Positions 46,018-55,585 of a DNA stretch of 64,000 nt are shown piece by piece (position 1 is the first letter of the stretch; every line of letters starts with the position of its first letter). Origin of the DNA: Ophioderma brevispina (taxonomy: Eukaryota > Echinodermata > Ophiuroidea > Amphilepidida > Ophiodermatidae); assembly GCA_023653785.1 (NCBI GenBank), contig JAMKCH010041490.1:112042-176041 (forward strand), in the 5' to 3' direction. Under the pieces are notes generated by a model. It worked only from the letters and a program-made list of their open reading frames with translations, made no database searches and was not told the DNA's origin. The translations under genes were made by a program, and so were the position numbers.

Positions 46018-46300
46018 CAGTGGCGGTCTTGCCAGCACAGACCTCATGTTGGGGGGCAGGGGGGGTGAAATTTCTTTTGGGGGGGGTGGGCTTATAACCT
46101 GATAATTTTGATAAAATATAAAAAAAATCTAGAGATTTTAACCAATTTTGTTTCCAAACCGCGTTGTTGACCAGTGTGGCTGATTTTTGCCCCCCAAATC
46201 CACTGATTTTGGCCAAAAATATTATTTCTTCGAGGGGGGGGGGGGGGGCTACAGGGGGTGATGAAGAAATTTTGGGTAAACATGCACCCATGCGCCACTG
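46018..46300. mobile_element. hAT-like MITE in monomer 4
   Basis: CAGTGGCGGTCTTGCC at the left and CAGTGGCGCATGGGTGC (minus strand) at the right. It occupies the same place in its monomer as the element at 45176, flanked by CTGATCAA and CCTGAGCT. Interior landmarks (CCCCAAATC, TTTTGGCCAAAAATAT) are shared, so both descend from one insertion followed by duplication. Confidence 0.72.
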
Positions 46301-46600
46301 CCTGAGCTCCAAAACAAATGCTGAGGTCAATGGTCACACAAGGTGTTAAAGGTGTCACACATGGGCGAGGGTAGGTAATCACCCTAGAACTAACTAAATC
46401 TTAGATCTGTCGTCTGTCTGTCTGTCATCATAGATTTCAGTTATGCTTTAACATTATGGGGCTGATACTTGGAATGAAGGTAGGGAAGACAGTATGAGTT
46501 TGTTTATTCCGGGTTCAGAATGACCACAAGATCCAAAGGTCATTAGAGGTCAATTTACGTAGAAATGTCCCTTTCGCCCAAATTTGATTCATATGACCTT

Positions 46601-47009
46601 GTTTTGTTGAGATGTATTTTAGAATAATATTATTTATTTGATATTACTTGAAAAATACAGAAACAGAAACTAAATATATACGACATTCAAAAATTGGCAA
46701 TGCAAAGCAAGTATAATTCTGGATAAGAGAATGGGTTGCAAAAACCCGATCACAAAGGTGCTCTCATATCCAAAGAAAAACAAAGATACATGCACAGAGA
46801 ACAAGATCAAAATTGATTTAGGAAACCAAAGGAATAGGCAAGGCAAATGTATGCACAGTGAAAAAGTCAATGATAAACTGACTGAAAAACAATACCCTGT
46901 CTATATCAAATGGTTTCCAAAATGAACATAATGAATATTAAAAAAAATACACTCGTTATTTCAATCAGCATTAATTTAGCAAACTTAAAAAGTGTGATTT
47001 ACAGCCTGC
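46601..47009. other. No supported gene
   Basis: AT-rich. Frames on the two strands overlap one another and have no domains. Confidence 0.45.
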
Positions 47010-47600
47010 TTTATACGTTATAAAGATTATTGACAACACGTAACACGCAAATCATTCCAAAGACGTGGAAGTGAAATAAACATATGATCATTGAAGAAAG
47101 AAGAAGTCCTTGTAGATTGGTGTAAAAGCCTAGTACTCTGCAATTTGCTATGTTGAATCAAACAATCAAAAGAAGCAGGGATCAAATCATGCAAAATCTT
47201 AAAACCCAGAACAAGCCTTTTAATTTTGAAAGCATCTTCAAGCAATAACTAGATTCAAATCAAGAGGTCTGCTCAAGTAAGGTCGGCGAGCATCCGCCTT
47301 TGGTGATTGCTTAAAAAATAAAGTACGTGTAATTTTCCGTTGCACTTTCTCTAATCTATCCAAATGATTCCTTTGATGAGGTGCCCAAACACGTGCACAG
47401 TATGGGGCAAGATGAGAGCTTTGTAGAGGTTAATCAGTGCATTAGAAGACATAATGTGCATCCGATGATGAAGCCAGCCAGACAGGCATTTAACTTCTTT
47501 TTGAAAGTTTAACCATGGTACATGTATATGAATTGAACACTGAAGTTTGTGCGAATTTTCCCAAGTGTGGACGCGGAACGACATTTTGGTCAAAAAATGT
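47010..47600 (-). pseudogene. LINE reverse-transcriptase C-terminal remnant
   Basis: Read leftwards from 47593: WENSHKLQCSIHIHVPWL, EVKCLSGWLH, SNALINLYKALILPH (47460-47395), then after a frameshift ADARRPYL-like text (47300), and in another frame LVLGFKILHDLIPASF (47222-47165) and FISLPRLWNDLR (47080-47045). The trio YKALILPH, FKILHDLIP and PRLWN is the usual ending of CR1/L2/Jockey-type LINE ORF2 proteins. Broken by at least two frameshifts. No RT palm is visible upstream in the window. Confidence 0.82.
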
Positions 47601-48182
47601 TTGGCTTCGTTTAAAAAGAAGGGGGGGGGGGCCTTTATAAAATTAAAACCTTTTATATAAAGGCGTTGCTGTATCGATATATCGATTTGGCCTAGTCCAG
47701 TTTACGGTTAGCCTATAGTAACATAAGTGTATAGCCTAACGGGGAGTCCACGTGGACTCAACATTTTGTTTTTCGCACGCCATTTTTTAACGCTAAGTAA
47801 TTTTTGCTTATAGGGGCGTTATTCCTCTGAAATTAGACCATCTTGCTGGCCTTCTTGAATTTAGTACATTGAAACAAACAAAAGTATACTTTAAACTAGT
47901 TTCTGTGGGTTAAAACATATCATCTGATCATCTCATTTATCCTTTCATCAAAATTTTTCGCTAATATTCGAGTTCTCTCACATTTCACTACTTTTGGCAG
48001 CCATATTGGCCGCCATCTTTGATTTGAAGCATTAGAGCAAAACAAGAATATCAAAAATTAATTTAGGAGGGCTGAAAACATATACCTAACCATTTTATTT
48101 GTGCTTTTTTGATATTACGTAGCTGATATATGACTTTTTCAAATTTTGACCAATTTGCAGCCATCATGGCGGCCATCTTGGA

Positions 48183-48185
<3 letters not shown>
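47601..48185. other. No supported gene
   Basis: AT-rich. It contains two short GGCCGCCATCTT / GGCGGCCATCTT phrases (48008-48020 and 48168-48180) similar to the inner arms of the 30.9-kb foldback element. Confidence 0.4.

Positions 48186-48271
<86 letters not shown>
48186..48271 (+). repeat. 86-base poly(A) followed by poly(G)
   Basis: An uninterrupted run of 86 A, then GCA, then 14 G (48275-48288). It could be the tail of a retroposed sequence or a sequencing or assembly artefact. No LINE or SINE body is recognisable immediately upstream, apart from AT-rich text and GGCGGCCATCTTGG. Confidence 0.9.
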
Positions 48272-48272
<1 letters not shown>

Positions 48273-48519
48273 CAGGGGGGGGGGGGGGTACTACATATGG
48301 CTTATAGTTTTGGAATTATGGGGTAAAAACTGCAAAAATGGTGAAAAGGTCGATTTTGGTTTGTACAGGGGTCAAAAATTGAAAGTTGCTCCATTTTTTG
48401 TAAAACGTGGTTCAAATTATTGGTTCAGCTCATAAAATGAAACTATACTAGGAATAGATTTGACTATCTTACATGGTTGGTTATTATTCAAAATGGCGAA
48501 TTAAGTCAACAGATTATCA

Positions 48520-48665
48520 ATGCCTAAAGGACTTTGTGGTGTAAAAATTCACACGGAGTCCCCTGCTGGGACAGCAAAACCTTTCCCACGAGTAGGTGTG
48601 GTCACATTACAACAAGCGGGATTCGGTGCTGCAAACATCGAAGAGGATGCAGCTTACTGGGGATG
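48520..48665 (+). CDS. Candidate first exon, unrecognised
   Basis: An ATG at 48520 opens a frame starting MPKGLCGV and running 48 codons to EEDAAYWG. It is followed at 48666 by GTGAGT, a strong donor match, leaving phase 2. Codon use is even and the composition is protein-like (KPFPRVGVVTLQQAGFGAAN). I do not recognise the family. No downstream exon can be paired with confidence, although a frame at 49361-49618 is preceded by a pyrimidine-rich tract and TCTAG (to 49350) and contains GAAGGTATGT near 49577. It may be a piece of a host gene or of a transposon gene. Confidence 0.22.
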
Positions 48666-48671
48666 GTGAGT

Positions 48672-51600
48672 GGAAGAATGTTGAGTTTATCGAATACTTG
48701 CTTTTTAGTCACCCCTGGTATGAATGGCTTTTGCTCCTTTGATTGTTTTGTTTATCGTTAGTTGTTTTACTGTGTTTGTCATTTTAATCTCATTTATGGA
48801 TCTTTGCAGTTTGGCTCTGCTATGCACAGCCAAACAAAACTGCCGAATTTTGAACCCCGGTCACGATTATCAATAAGGATCTGTCGTTGGTCGCAACTTT
48901 CGGATTTGGTATTATTAGTGTGTGACAACATCACATCCCCCCAAATGTTTCCATATTCTCCCATCGATAATCCAAATTCACTTTACAATTGTTTCCCTGT
49001 AAAATGAGAGTTTGATATTTAACAATAAATTACCTTTTTAAGGAAAACATGATTAAATGTAATGAAAATCTTGCGCAAAATTTACATACCGAGGACGAAT
49101 CGTCGTGTAGCTTCTACCCCTCCAACGATTCCGCGCGTCGTCTGCTTGAAGCGTTCCCAACTTCCGGTGTGTTCGACCCAGCAATTTTTATTGGGTTCAT
49201 GGCCCCAATGAAGATGACGTGTCACCAATTTAAGCGGGGCCTTTTCAAACACTTTCTATTGATACCAAATTCGGCATAGTTGTGGACAGAACTTCTGCAA
49301 AAAACAGGATTTGTGACGCTATTTTCAGGTTCGTTTTTTTTCGCAATTCTAGCCACCTAAATGTTCAATTTGGATGATAAACAAACACATTGCCCATTAA
49401 AAAGCGAGTTTGTGTTTATGGAAATATGGAAATTTCTGATGAGAAAATGGTCAAGCTTGAAAAAATCTATCGTTGCGCAAATTTGCGCAAAGGCCATCTG
49501 CAAAATCCACGCTCTCCCACTAATCGCACCTGGATTCGTAGCCTTCCAACAGCAGGCTGTATGTAGTATACCATGCGAAGGTATGTGGACAATAAAGGGA
49601 TTGGTAGAGACTATGTGATCCTACTGAAGTTTGTTTAAAAATCAAGTGGGATAATTTTAAGCAAAGAAAGTGGGAAAAAATCTAAATGACTGAATATTAT
49701 AAATTTTTTATATCCACAATATTATAAATACAAAATGAAACATGGCATTAAATCGTATGTAATAATAAGGGACTGTTCATTATTTTGAGGGAAGGGGCAG
49801 GAGACATGAACTTTATTTATAGGGTATTGATTTTCAACACTTGACAAGAAGAGAGTGGGGAGGGGGGTTATGTGATTTATTTTTTCAATGGGGGGTCTGT
49901 TAATTTATTATTCCTAAACCAAGCACCTAGGCTATAATACTCTCAGATTAACTTAAGTTTAGTCTTCGTGGATCTCTCTGAGTTTTGAGAATATGTTTGA
50001 CAACTCGAATTCGTGAGGGGGATTTTTAAAAAATACCCATTTACACATAAGGTAGTTTTCTGTTTTTACAAGAATATTTACAGAAACTCCAATATATGGT
50101 CAGAAATATAAAAAATGTTTTTGACAACATTTGTGCTTTTGTTATATAATTTATTGGGGTGCACCTTGATCTTCCTCCAAATATATAAAGAAATCAGTAT
50201 TGGAGGGTCGGTTGCAACACAAAGTCCATCAACCCTTAACATAAGAATAGGCATAACTCCGCCATACTTTCATGTATTGAGCTGATTTATGCAACCATTC
50301 TTTTTCTTTTGTTTAATTACCTTTACAATGATCCTAATTTGTAGGGTTTCAAACTTAAAAAAAAATCACTTTCAAACCGGACTCCTTAATCACATGCATT
50401 CAATTCATCATTATATAATACCGTATTATCCTAAATCCGAACTCGGTCCTTAACGAGTCTTTACTTTATCGTGCTGTCGTTTGGTTCTTGTTTAAAGGGT
50501 CCCGGACTGCATTTTTTGGGCGTGGTGGTGTGGGGCGAAGTTCCCTCGGCGAACTATATTATTAGGGATGTCAATGAAAAATTTGAAGTTGAGATAGGTT
50601 TAATTTTCTATATAACACAAATTCTCTCTTGCTTCTGGATTAGAATGACATCAAGATATCCCTTGCAGGTGAAGCGGACAGAGATAATTTAATTTTAATG
50701 TGCTCCACAATTTGCTAATTTTCTGCTTGAAATAAGGCCAAATAAGAATTGACTACTTGCAATTATGGTTGTGAACAAATGCTAATATAAAATGAGGACT
50801 GACATCTTTTGAAATATTTCCCTTCTACATGTGGCGTACAAATCATAAAACAAAACTAGGCCGTTGTGCAGTAGCCTATTTTCTATTTTGGCCTGACAAC
50901 AGGGTCTTTTGTTCAAGTTTTATTAACAAATGGACCAGGCTATTCTTCAGAAAAATGACGAAGATCCAGACTCATTAAATATGCCAACACATGATTAAAG
51001 CTTCATTAATGACTTCATTTACAGAAGATTAAAACATTAGTAACTTGGGTCAACCGTGGGTCCTGATTGCCAATTGGGTGTGATCCTAACATAGTTGGAA
51101 TGTTTCACCGGAAAGTTGTTAATAATAATTTAAAGATTTGAAATATACAAAGCCTTTCTGATTTTGCTTTGAATTTTTCAGTGGATGTCTCCGAAAAAAG
51201 ACAAGAAAATGAGAATTTACCGTAAATGCCTTATTTTTTTTTCAAGGAGGATTAAATGGAAAAGTGCCCCCCCCCTCAAAACATGAATCTGTATAGATCA
51301 TCTTCTTCTAAAAAAGGGTGGCAATGTCATTTAAGTTGTGAATATCAAACCGCAATTGTGATTCAAGATTGGTACATTAAGGTGTCAACAGTGGTCATTT
51401 AAAAATGATGGTAGGTCCACTGGGCACAATTTTGTGCAGAGAGAAACACATGGACTTTATAATGTCTAATTTTAGACTTTATTTCTTGTTTATGGATTTA
51501 ATTTTTACACGATGATAGATAAAGGTTCAAATTATAAGCTATAAATCCCTTTCCCCTAGCCTACAAAAATATTTCCTGAATTTAGAATGTCCAAGAAATT

Positions 51601-52030
51601 GTTCAAAGTTTTGCCCTTGTGGAGCATTCCACCCACCTTTGGGTGCCATTTTGACATCCCTCTAAAGTTATACTCGGCCCTCGGGCTCGGGGACAGAAAG
51701 TAAACCCTTTGAATTGACGAGTCCACGAGCACAAAATACCTTCCCTGTTATAAAAGCGTTAAAAAACAGGGGGCGAAGCGATCAGCGTGCGTATGGCTCG
51801 TGGTCGGTGACCCAGCCAAGCAGTCGCTTTCGGTGGCCAAATAGAGGCAGTGCATTGTTTTTCCGCAGAACATGCAGTGGAAGTGGCACAGGGGGTCCAA
51901 GTGGAAAGGGGGACGGGGATGTTGCGGGCCGGAAGTTCATTCATGATTTTGGCATATGATCGGAGACCTTTTTTCTTGCAATTTGGTGTATCAAAGGATG
52001 CATTGTCTAGTGTTGCTAACTTTTACATGG
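48672..52030. other. No supported gene; GC-rich patch at 51.7-51.96 kb
   Basis: Mostly AT-rich. The stretch 51720-51960 is conspicuously GC-richer and open on both strands, but I recognise no domain. It may be a decayed insertion or a small CpG-rich fragment. A 49.1-kb frame (49049-49279) is also unassigned. Confidence 0.4.
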
Positions 52031-52039
52031 ATCAAATCT

Positions 52040-52985
52040 TTTTCAGTACCGCAACCCTAGGGTTGTATCCTCGGGTCTTACAAAAACACAGGGTTGCATA
52101 GTGGTCGAACAAGTACCCCTTACGAAAACCGATATTAAGGAAACGGGAAAAAAAACAAAAAGCAATGGACCAACGTTATGTGCTCTTCAAAATGCCTTTT
52201 TAGAAAGTACTTACAGTTCCTAAACGTCTCCAGCGGCAGTAGTAAAGCCAAAAAGTAGCAAATCATGATAGTACACTAGGGCCTAGGTCGAATGGTAGGG
52301 TAAACACGCCGGAAAAATGCAAGGAAATACTTACTCAAGGTATTGGCAAACGCTGCAGTCTCACGTTTATCAATGTGGTTGCGTACATCTTTCGTTTACC
52401 ATACGGGAACGCCGCGGTCAAAATTTGCATTTGAGGTTGTGCATATGCAAATCGTTATTGTTGTTGCGTGCAGAGCTTAAAGGCAACGAGAGATTTGAGG
52501 CCCAGCTATTGTTTTCATAATAGTAATTCATATAGATTAGACGCTCAATAGATTCCCTTACCTGTATTTGGACTACAGAAATGTCTTAAAAGAGAGGAAA
52601 CAGGTGATTTTGACTTGCATTCTATCAATATAATAAACTAGGCTGAATTTCTATTGCTCCTATACGATATTAGAAATTTCACAATTTTTGTACCAAAGAA
52701 CCATTTCTCAGCTTAATTCCTGTCAGATGGGATATTTTTTGATGGAACGCTTTACATCAGGCAAAATCAGAATTTTAACATTTTTTAGGGCCAAACCTTT
52801 TTGAATCTCTCGTTGCACCTTTAAATTACCCAAGCATCCAGGGGGCCGGCTTGGCTAACACACGATTTGCGATGCAGGGCGCCGCCATTGGAATACAATT
52901 TTTTTTTCAAACAGAAATTGAACAATTAGAGTACCTCTTTCTAAATTCTTTTAAATCTTAACGTACACTCACTTACTGAAAATCT
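52040..52985 (+). mobile_element. Dispersed repeat family F, copy 1
   Basis: Text such as AGTGGTCGAACAAGTACCCC, GGACCAACGTTATGTGCTCT, CCTAAACGTCTCCAGCGGCA, AGGAAATACTTACTCAAGG and GCCGCCATTGGAATACAATT recurs at 55345-55585, 60759-60975 (inverted) and 61005-61497. The left end includes ACCGCAACCCTAGGGTTGTA. There is no coding frame shared by copies. This copy is interrupted by a younger element at 52481-52820. Confidence 0.75.
52481..52820. mobile_element. TTAA-targeted MITE (340 bp)
   Basis: Begins AGGCAACGAGAGATTTGAG and ends, on the minus strand, AGGTGCAACGAGAGATTCAA. TTAA stands at 52477-52480 and 52821-52824. The sister copy of the host repeat has the uninterrupted site with one TTAA at 61349-61352 (GCGCAGAATTTAAATTAGC). 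This proves the boundaries and the TTAA duplication, as in piggyBac-type transposition. No coding capacity. Confidence 0.85.
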
Positions 52986-53989
52986 AATCTTTTACTGATA
53001 AATTCACTGCTCCGTGTACAGGAGTGATGATTTACACTTCTAAACTAGACTGCTAAAGCTGTGATGTCATGGGTCTTAGGAGCAAAGTGAGTTGCTTGGT
53101 GACCGATTCATATACTCTGTCCCTTCTGTAGGCTGCAATTTCGCAATCACCTAACGCTCAACTGAAGCCTGTTGAACGAACGTGAAAATTGCAAATGGGG
53201 ATCGGCTGCCTGTCGCAGCCGATAGCCATAGACCTGACCTCTATCCAGGTCAGGCCGGAGCGTTTTGTTTCCAGATTGGCAGTGACTATATACACGCTGC
53301 CGTGTCCTTAAACCCGGAGACTATATACACGGCAACTTCATTTTTCTGCCTTTATAGACGGAGCCATGCTCAATAAAACTCAAGCTTAAAAAGAACCCCA
53401 ATACATTGAAATATTCCATTTCAGTATAGCATTCTCCTACACAAAGGGAAATTTGAAAGAGTGTATAAACAATCTTAAATTTAATTCACTAGCTGACAAT
53501 GTCCTAAGCAATGTGCGTTATCAGACTTTCGCATTCATTGCATGTCCGATGTCGGGGCAATGCCCCCCGGGGGGCGATGTGTTTCCGGTCGCAATGTTTG
53601 TTTGCGTATCATAACGATGGCGAGTGAATTGTAACTCATACATCATGCCGTGATTCACTTAATCGTGACTACTCCTACATTGCCGACATTAGTTCCGCTT
53701 TCAGTAACAAGGAATCCATAAAAATTATTGTCTTGATTTAACAACCTCATTTGATAAGTAACACTCTAAGTTTGCGTATAAGTTGGAATATTGTATAGTG
53801 TTTATTGTACAGTTTTCACAGAAGAGAACAAATTGTAACGCCAATGACAGAGTGACTTTTAAAAATACAGAGTTTTCTGAATCACAATGGTCACTGAGGC
53901 AAAGGCAACAACCATTTTTAGAGACCAAGATGGGATCTAGTTGCCTCTTTTTAAAATAAGTTGCTAGCTGCATCACTCTACAACAACGT

Positions 53990-54540
53990 ACTAAAAAATA
54001 AAAAATAATGGAAGTTCCTAATACAAAAAATAATTAACCAAAACCATGTAAAATAAGAGATTACATAAATGAAGAAAATTTTAAAATAAACAAAATGAAA
54101 AATCACAATAAAGACGATGCTTAACTTAAAAACAATTAAAAATACGAACCAAAAAATAAATTAAAGAAATAAAAAGATAACGAAATAATACGAGGTACAT
54201 ATTACAAAAATACAAAATGAACGATTTCAAAAAATAAAAACAATACTAAATTAAAAACATAAAAACCAAAAATAGATTAAAAAGTAACAGAACAAAAAAA
54301 TCAAAAATAAATTCAAAAGTCTAAAAGACCAAAAACAAATTACAAATTCTGAATAAAAACTACAATATTTTAAAATATAACATTGAAATAAAAATCCAAA
54401 TGCACATATAAAAAAAACTAAAATACTTGTCAAAATGTAAGGCAATAACAAAAATCTATAAAAATAAAATGAATAATAACATAAACAATGGTAAAATAAT
54501 TAAAAATACTACCCATATAAAAGAAATTAAAAAAAGTCCG
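53990..54540. repeat. A-rich low-complexity core of the element
   Basis: Irregular AAAAATAAAA-type sequence with very few G on the plus strand. It forms the bulk of the 53278-54768 element. The minus-strand Phe-rich frame (54251-54451) is a compositional artefact. Confidence 0.8.
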
Positions 54541-54585
54541 ACCTCTAGCCTTATTATTCTATCTCTATGATGAAGCCATCACATC

Positions 54586-54768
54586 ACGGCTGCCGGGTCA
54601 TGTTTCATTCATACACGGCTGCCGGGTCACGTGACCGTCATACACGGCCGCCGGGCAGCTTTTTGCCGTGTATGTAGCCTCGGCAGTAAGGCTTCACTAC
54701 ATACACGGCTGCCGGGCAGCTAACAACCGGACGCTATATACACGGCGGCCGTGTATATAGTCTTTGCC
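54586..54768. repeat. CACGGCNGCCGGG subterminal repeats
   Basis: Six or so copies of ACACGGCTGCCGGGTCA or ACACGGCNGCCGGGCAGC, some in inverted pairs, lie inside the right terminus of the element. Similar but fewer motifs lie at the left end (53285-53340). Such subterminal motifs often bind transposase. Confidence 0.75.
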
Positions 54769-54807
54769 TTCCAGATTATACCCTCGAGAGATGTACATTG
54801 TAAACAC

Positions 54808-54873
54808 ATGGCCGCTGCTGCGATAGAATCCTGGATAGAAGCCGACGAAAATTGCCTATTTTTCCCGTCAAAC
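54808..54873 (+). other. Exon-like 66-bp segment inside repeat G
   Basis: ATG at 54808 opens MAAAAIESWIEADENCLF and ends in a GTAAGT donor at 54874. The sister copy keeps the ATG (60197-60195, minus strand), the AAAATTGC segment and a GTAAGT donor, with one base of length difference and an internal stop. This may be the first exon of a gene once carried by, or captured into, the repeat. The peptide is not recognised. Confidence 0.3.
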
Positions 54874-54946
54874 GTAAGTGATCGCATTGATAGTAAATAC
54901 CAAAGTGCCTTAGTTAACATTAATCCCTATGATATTGCTCAATTGG

Positions 54947-55176
54947 GCATATGTGTGACCAAACGTCTACATGCATTATTGCTTCTGGAAATGTACATAA
55001 GATTTGTCGCTGGCCTACCATATTGTCTGCAACCCAAGTTGTAGCCCTATGGGGATACAACAGGGTTGCGGTACAGAAACTAGGGTTGCAGACAATATGA
55101 CCTCATGCTGGGAAAACTTAATGCACATTTCAAGAGGCAACTATGCATGCAGACGTTTAGTCACACACATGGGAAT
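54947..55176. mobile_element. Hairpin insertion with GTCTGCAACCC centre
   Basis: The arms 54947-55001 and 55117-55176 are inverted copies (GTGACCAAACGTCTACATGC against its inverse GCATGCAGACGTTTAGTCAC). Nested inside is a second inverted pair, TATTGTCTGCAACCC and GGGTTGCAGACAATA. The host copy at 60.06 kb lacks most of this, indicating an insertion at GGCATATGTG. Confidence 0.7.
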
Positions 55177-55344
55177 GAATTTTGTATTGTGCCACCACCC
55201 AATGAATTCGGCAGCCTCAACGGAATAAACAGCATGTTGAAGGATGAGGTGGCAGAATAAGCCCTTTCGCAATTTCAGAAATAGTCACGTGACACATGCA
55301 TGTCAAAGGTCACTTGAGATAAACAACACTGGTTGTCCTTGGCA

Positions 55345-55585
55345 ACGCTATACTTCACGTAGTGGTCGAACAAGTACCCTTTACGAAGCCGATATTTCTG
55401 AACGGGAACAATGGACCAACTTATGTGCTCTTCAAAATTCCTTTTTAGAAAGTACTTACATTTTCCTAAACGTCTCCAGCGACAGTTTAGTAAAGCCACA
55501 GTAGCAATTCTATGAATAGTAACTATGTCGAATTGTTTGGGTAACATGCCGAAAATGCAATGAAATACTTACCCAAGGTACTGAC
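55345..55585 (+). mobile_element. Repeat family F, copy 2 (partial)
   Basis: Colinear with 52095-52335: AGTGGTCGAACAAGTACCCT, GGGAACAATGGACCAACTTA, CTCTTCAAAATTCC, AAACGTCTCCAGCG and GAAATACTTACCCAAGGTA. Similarity stops near the hairpin CGAATCTGTGGTTGAG/CTCAACCACAGA (55593-55634). Confidence 0.75.

Larger units (their letters stand above)
44556..46600. repeat. Higher-order tandem array (five monomers)
   Basis: The monomer contains GTCCGGCCTAGCATTTTGTT, then ATGCTTTGACATATGGG, GACAGTCTGACGTTTGTT, AAAGGTCA, TAGAAATGCCCTGTGACC and CACCAAAACAAATCTGAGGT. Monomers start near 44556, 44949, 45535, 45811 and 46395. The second and fourth carry a hAT-like MITE at the same position and the others do not. 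The array is therefore a duplicated dimer. The GTCTGTCTGTCC phrase and several runs of C or G mark monomer edges. Confidence 0.85.
53278..54768. mobile_element. Mutator-like non-autonomous element, 9-bp duplication
   Basis: Inverted ends GGCAGTGACTATATACACG and GGCAAAGACTATATACACGG (minus strand) extend ~27 bp. The same nine bases, TTCCAGATT, flank the element at 53269-53277 and 54769-54777. A 9-bp duplication is typical of Mutator-like transposons. The 60.2-kb sister copy of the host repeat shows the unoccupied site near 60218-60240. The interior is A-rich, low-complexity and without transposase, so class assignment rests on the duplication length. Confidence 0.78.
53170..55300 (+). mobile_element. 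Dispersed repeat family G, interrupted copy
   Basis: Left part GTGAAAATTGCAAATGGGGA (53182 on), middle CCCTCGAGAGATGTACATTG (54781 on), GATCGCATTGATAGTAAATA (54881 on), CAATTGGGCATATGTG (54940 on) and right part ATAAGCCCTTTCGCAATTTC (55257 on) match, in inverted order, the compact copy at 60010-60310. Two insertions split it: the 1.5-kb element at 53278-54768 and a hairpin at about 54957-55170. Confidence 0.75.

Noticed and set aside
48130..48435. Lys-rich 101-residue frame
   Set aside because: It is produced by translation of the A86 homopolymer.
51714..51959. Structured RNA or snRNA gene in the GC-rich patch
   Set aside because: I compared it mentally with 5S rRNA and the major snRNAs and saw no conserved core. 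A covariance-model search would be needed.
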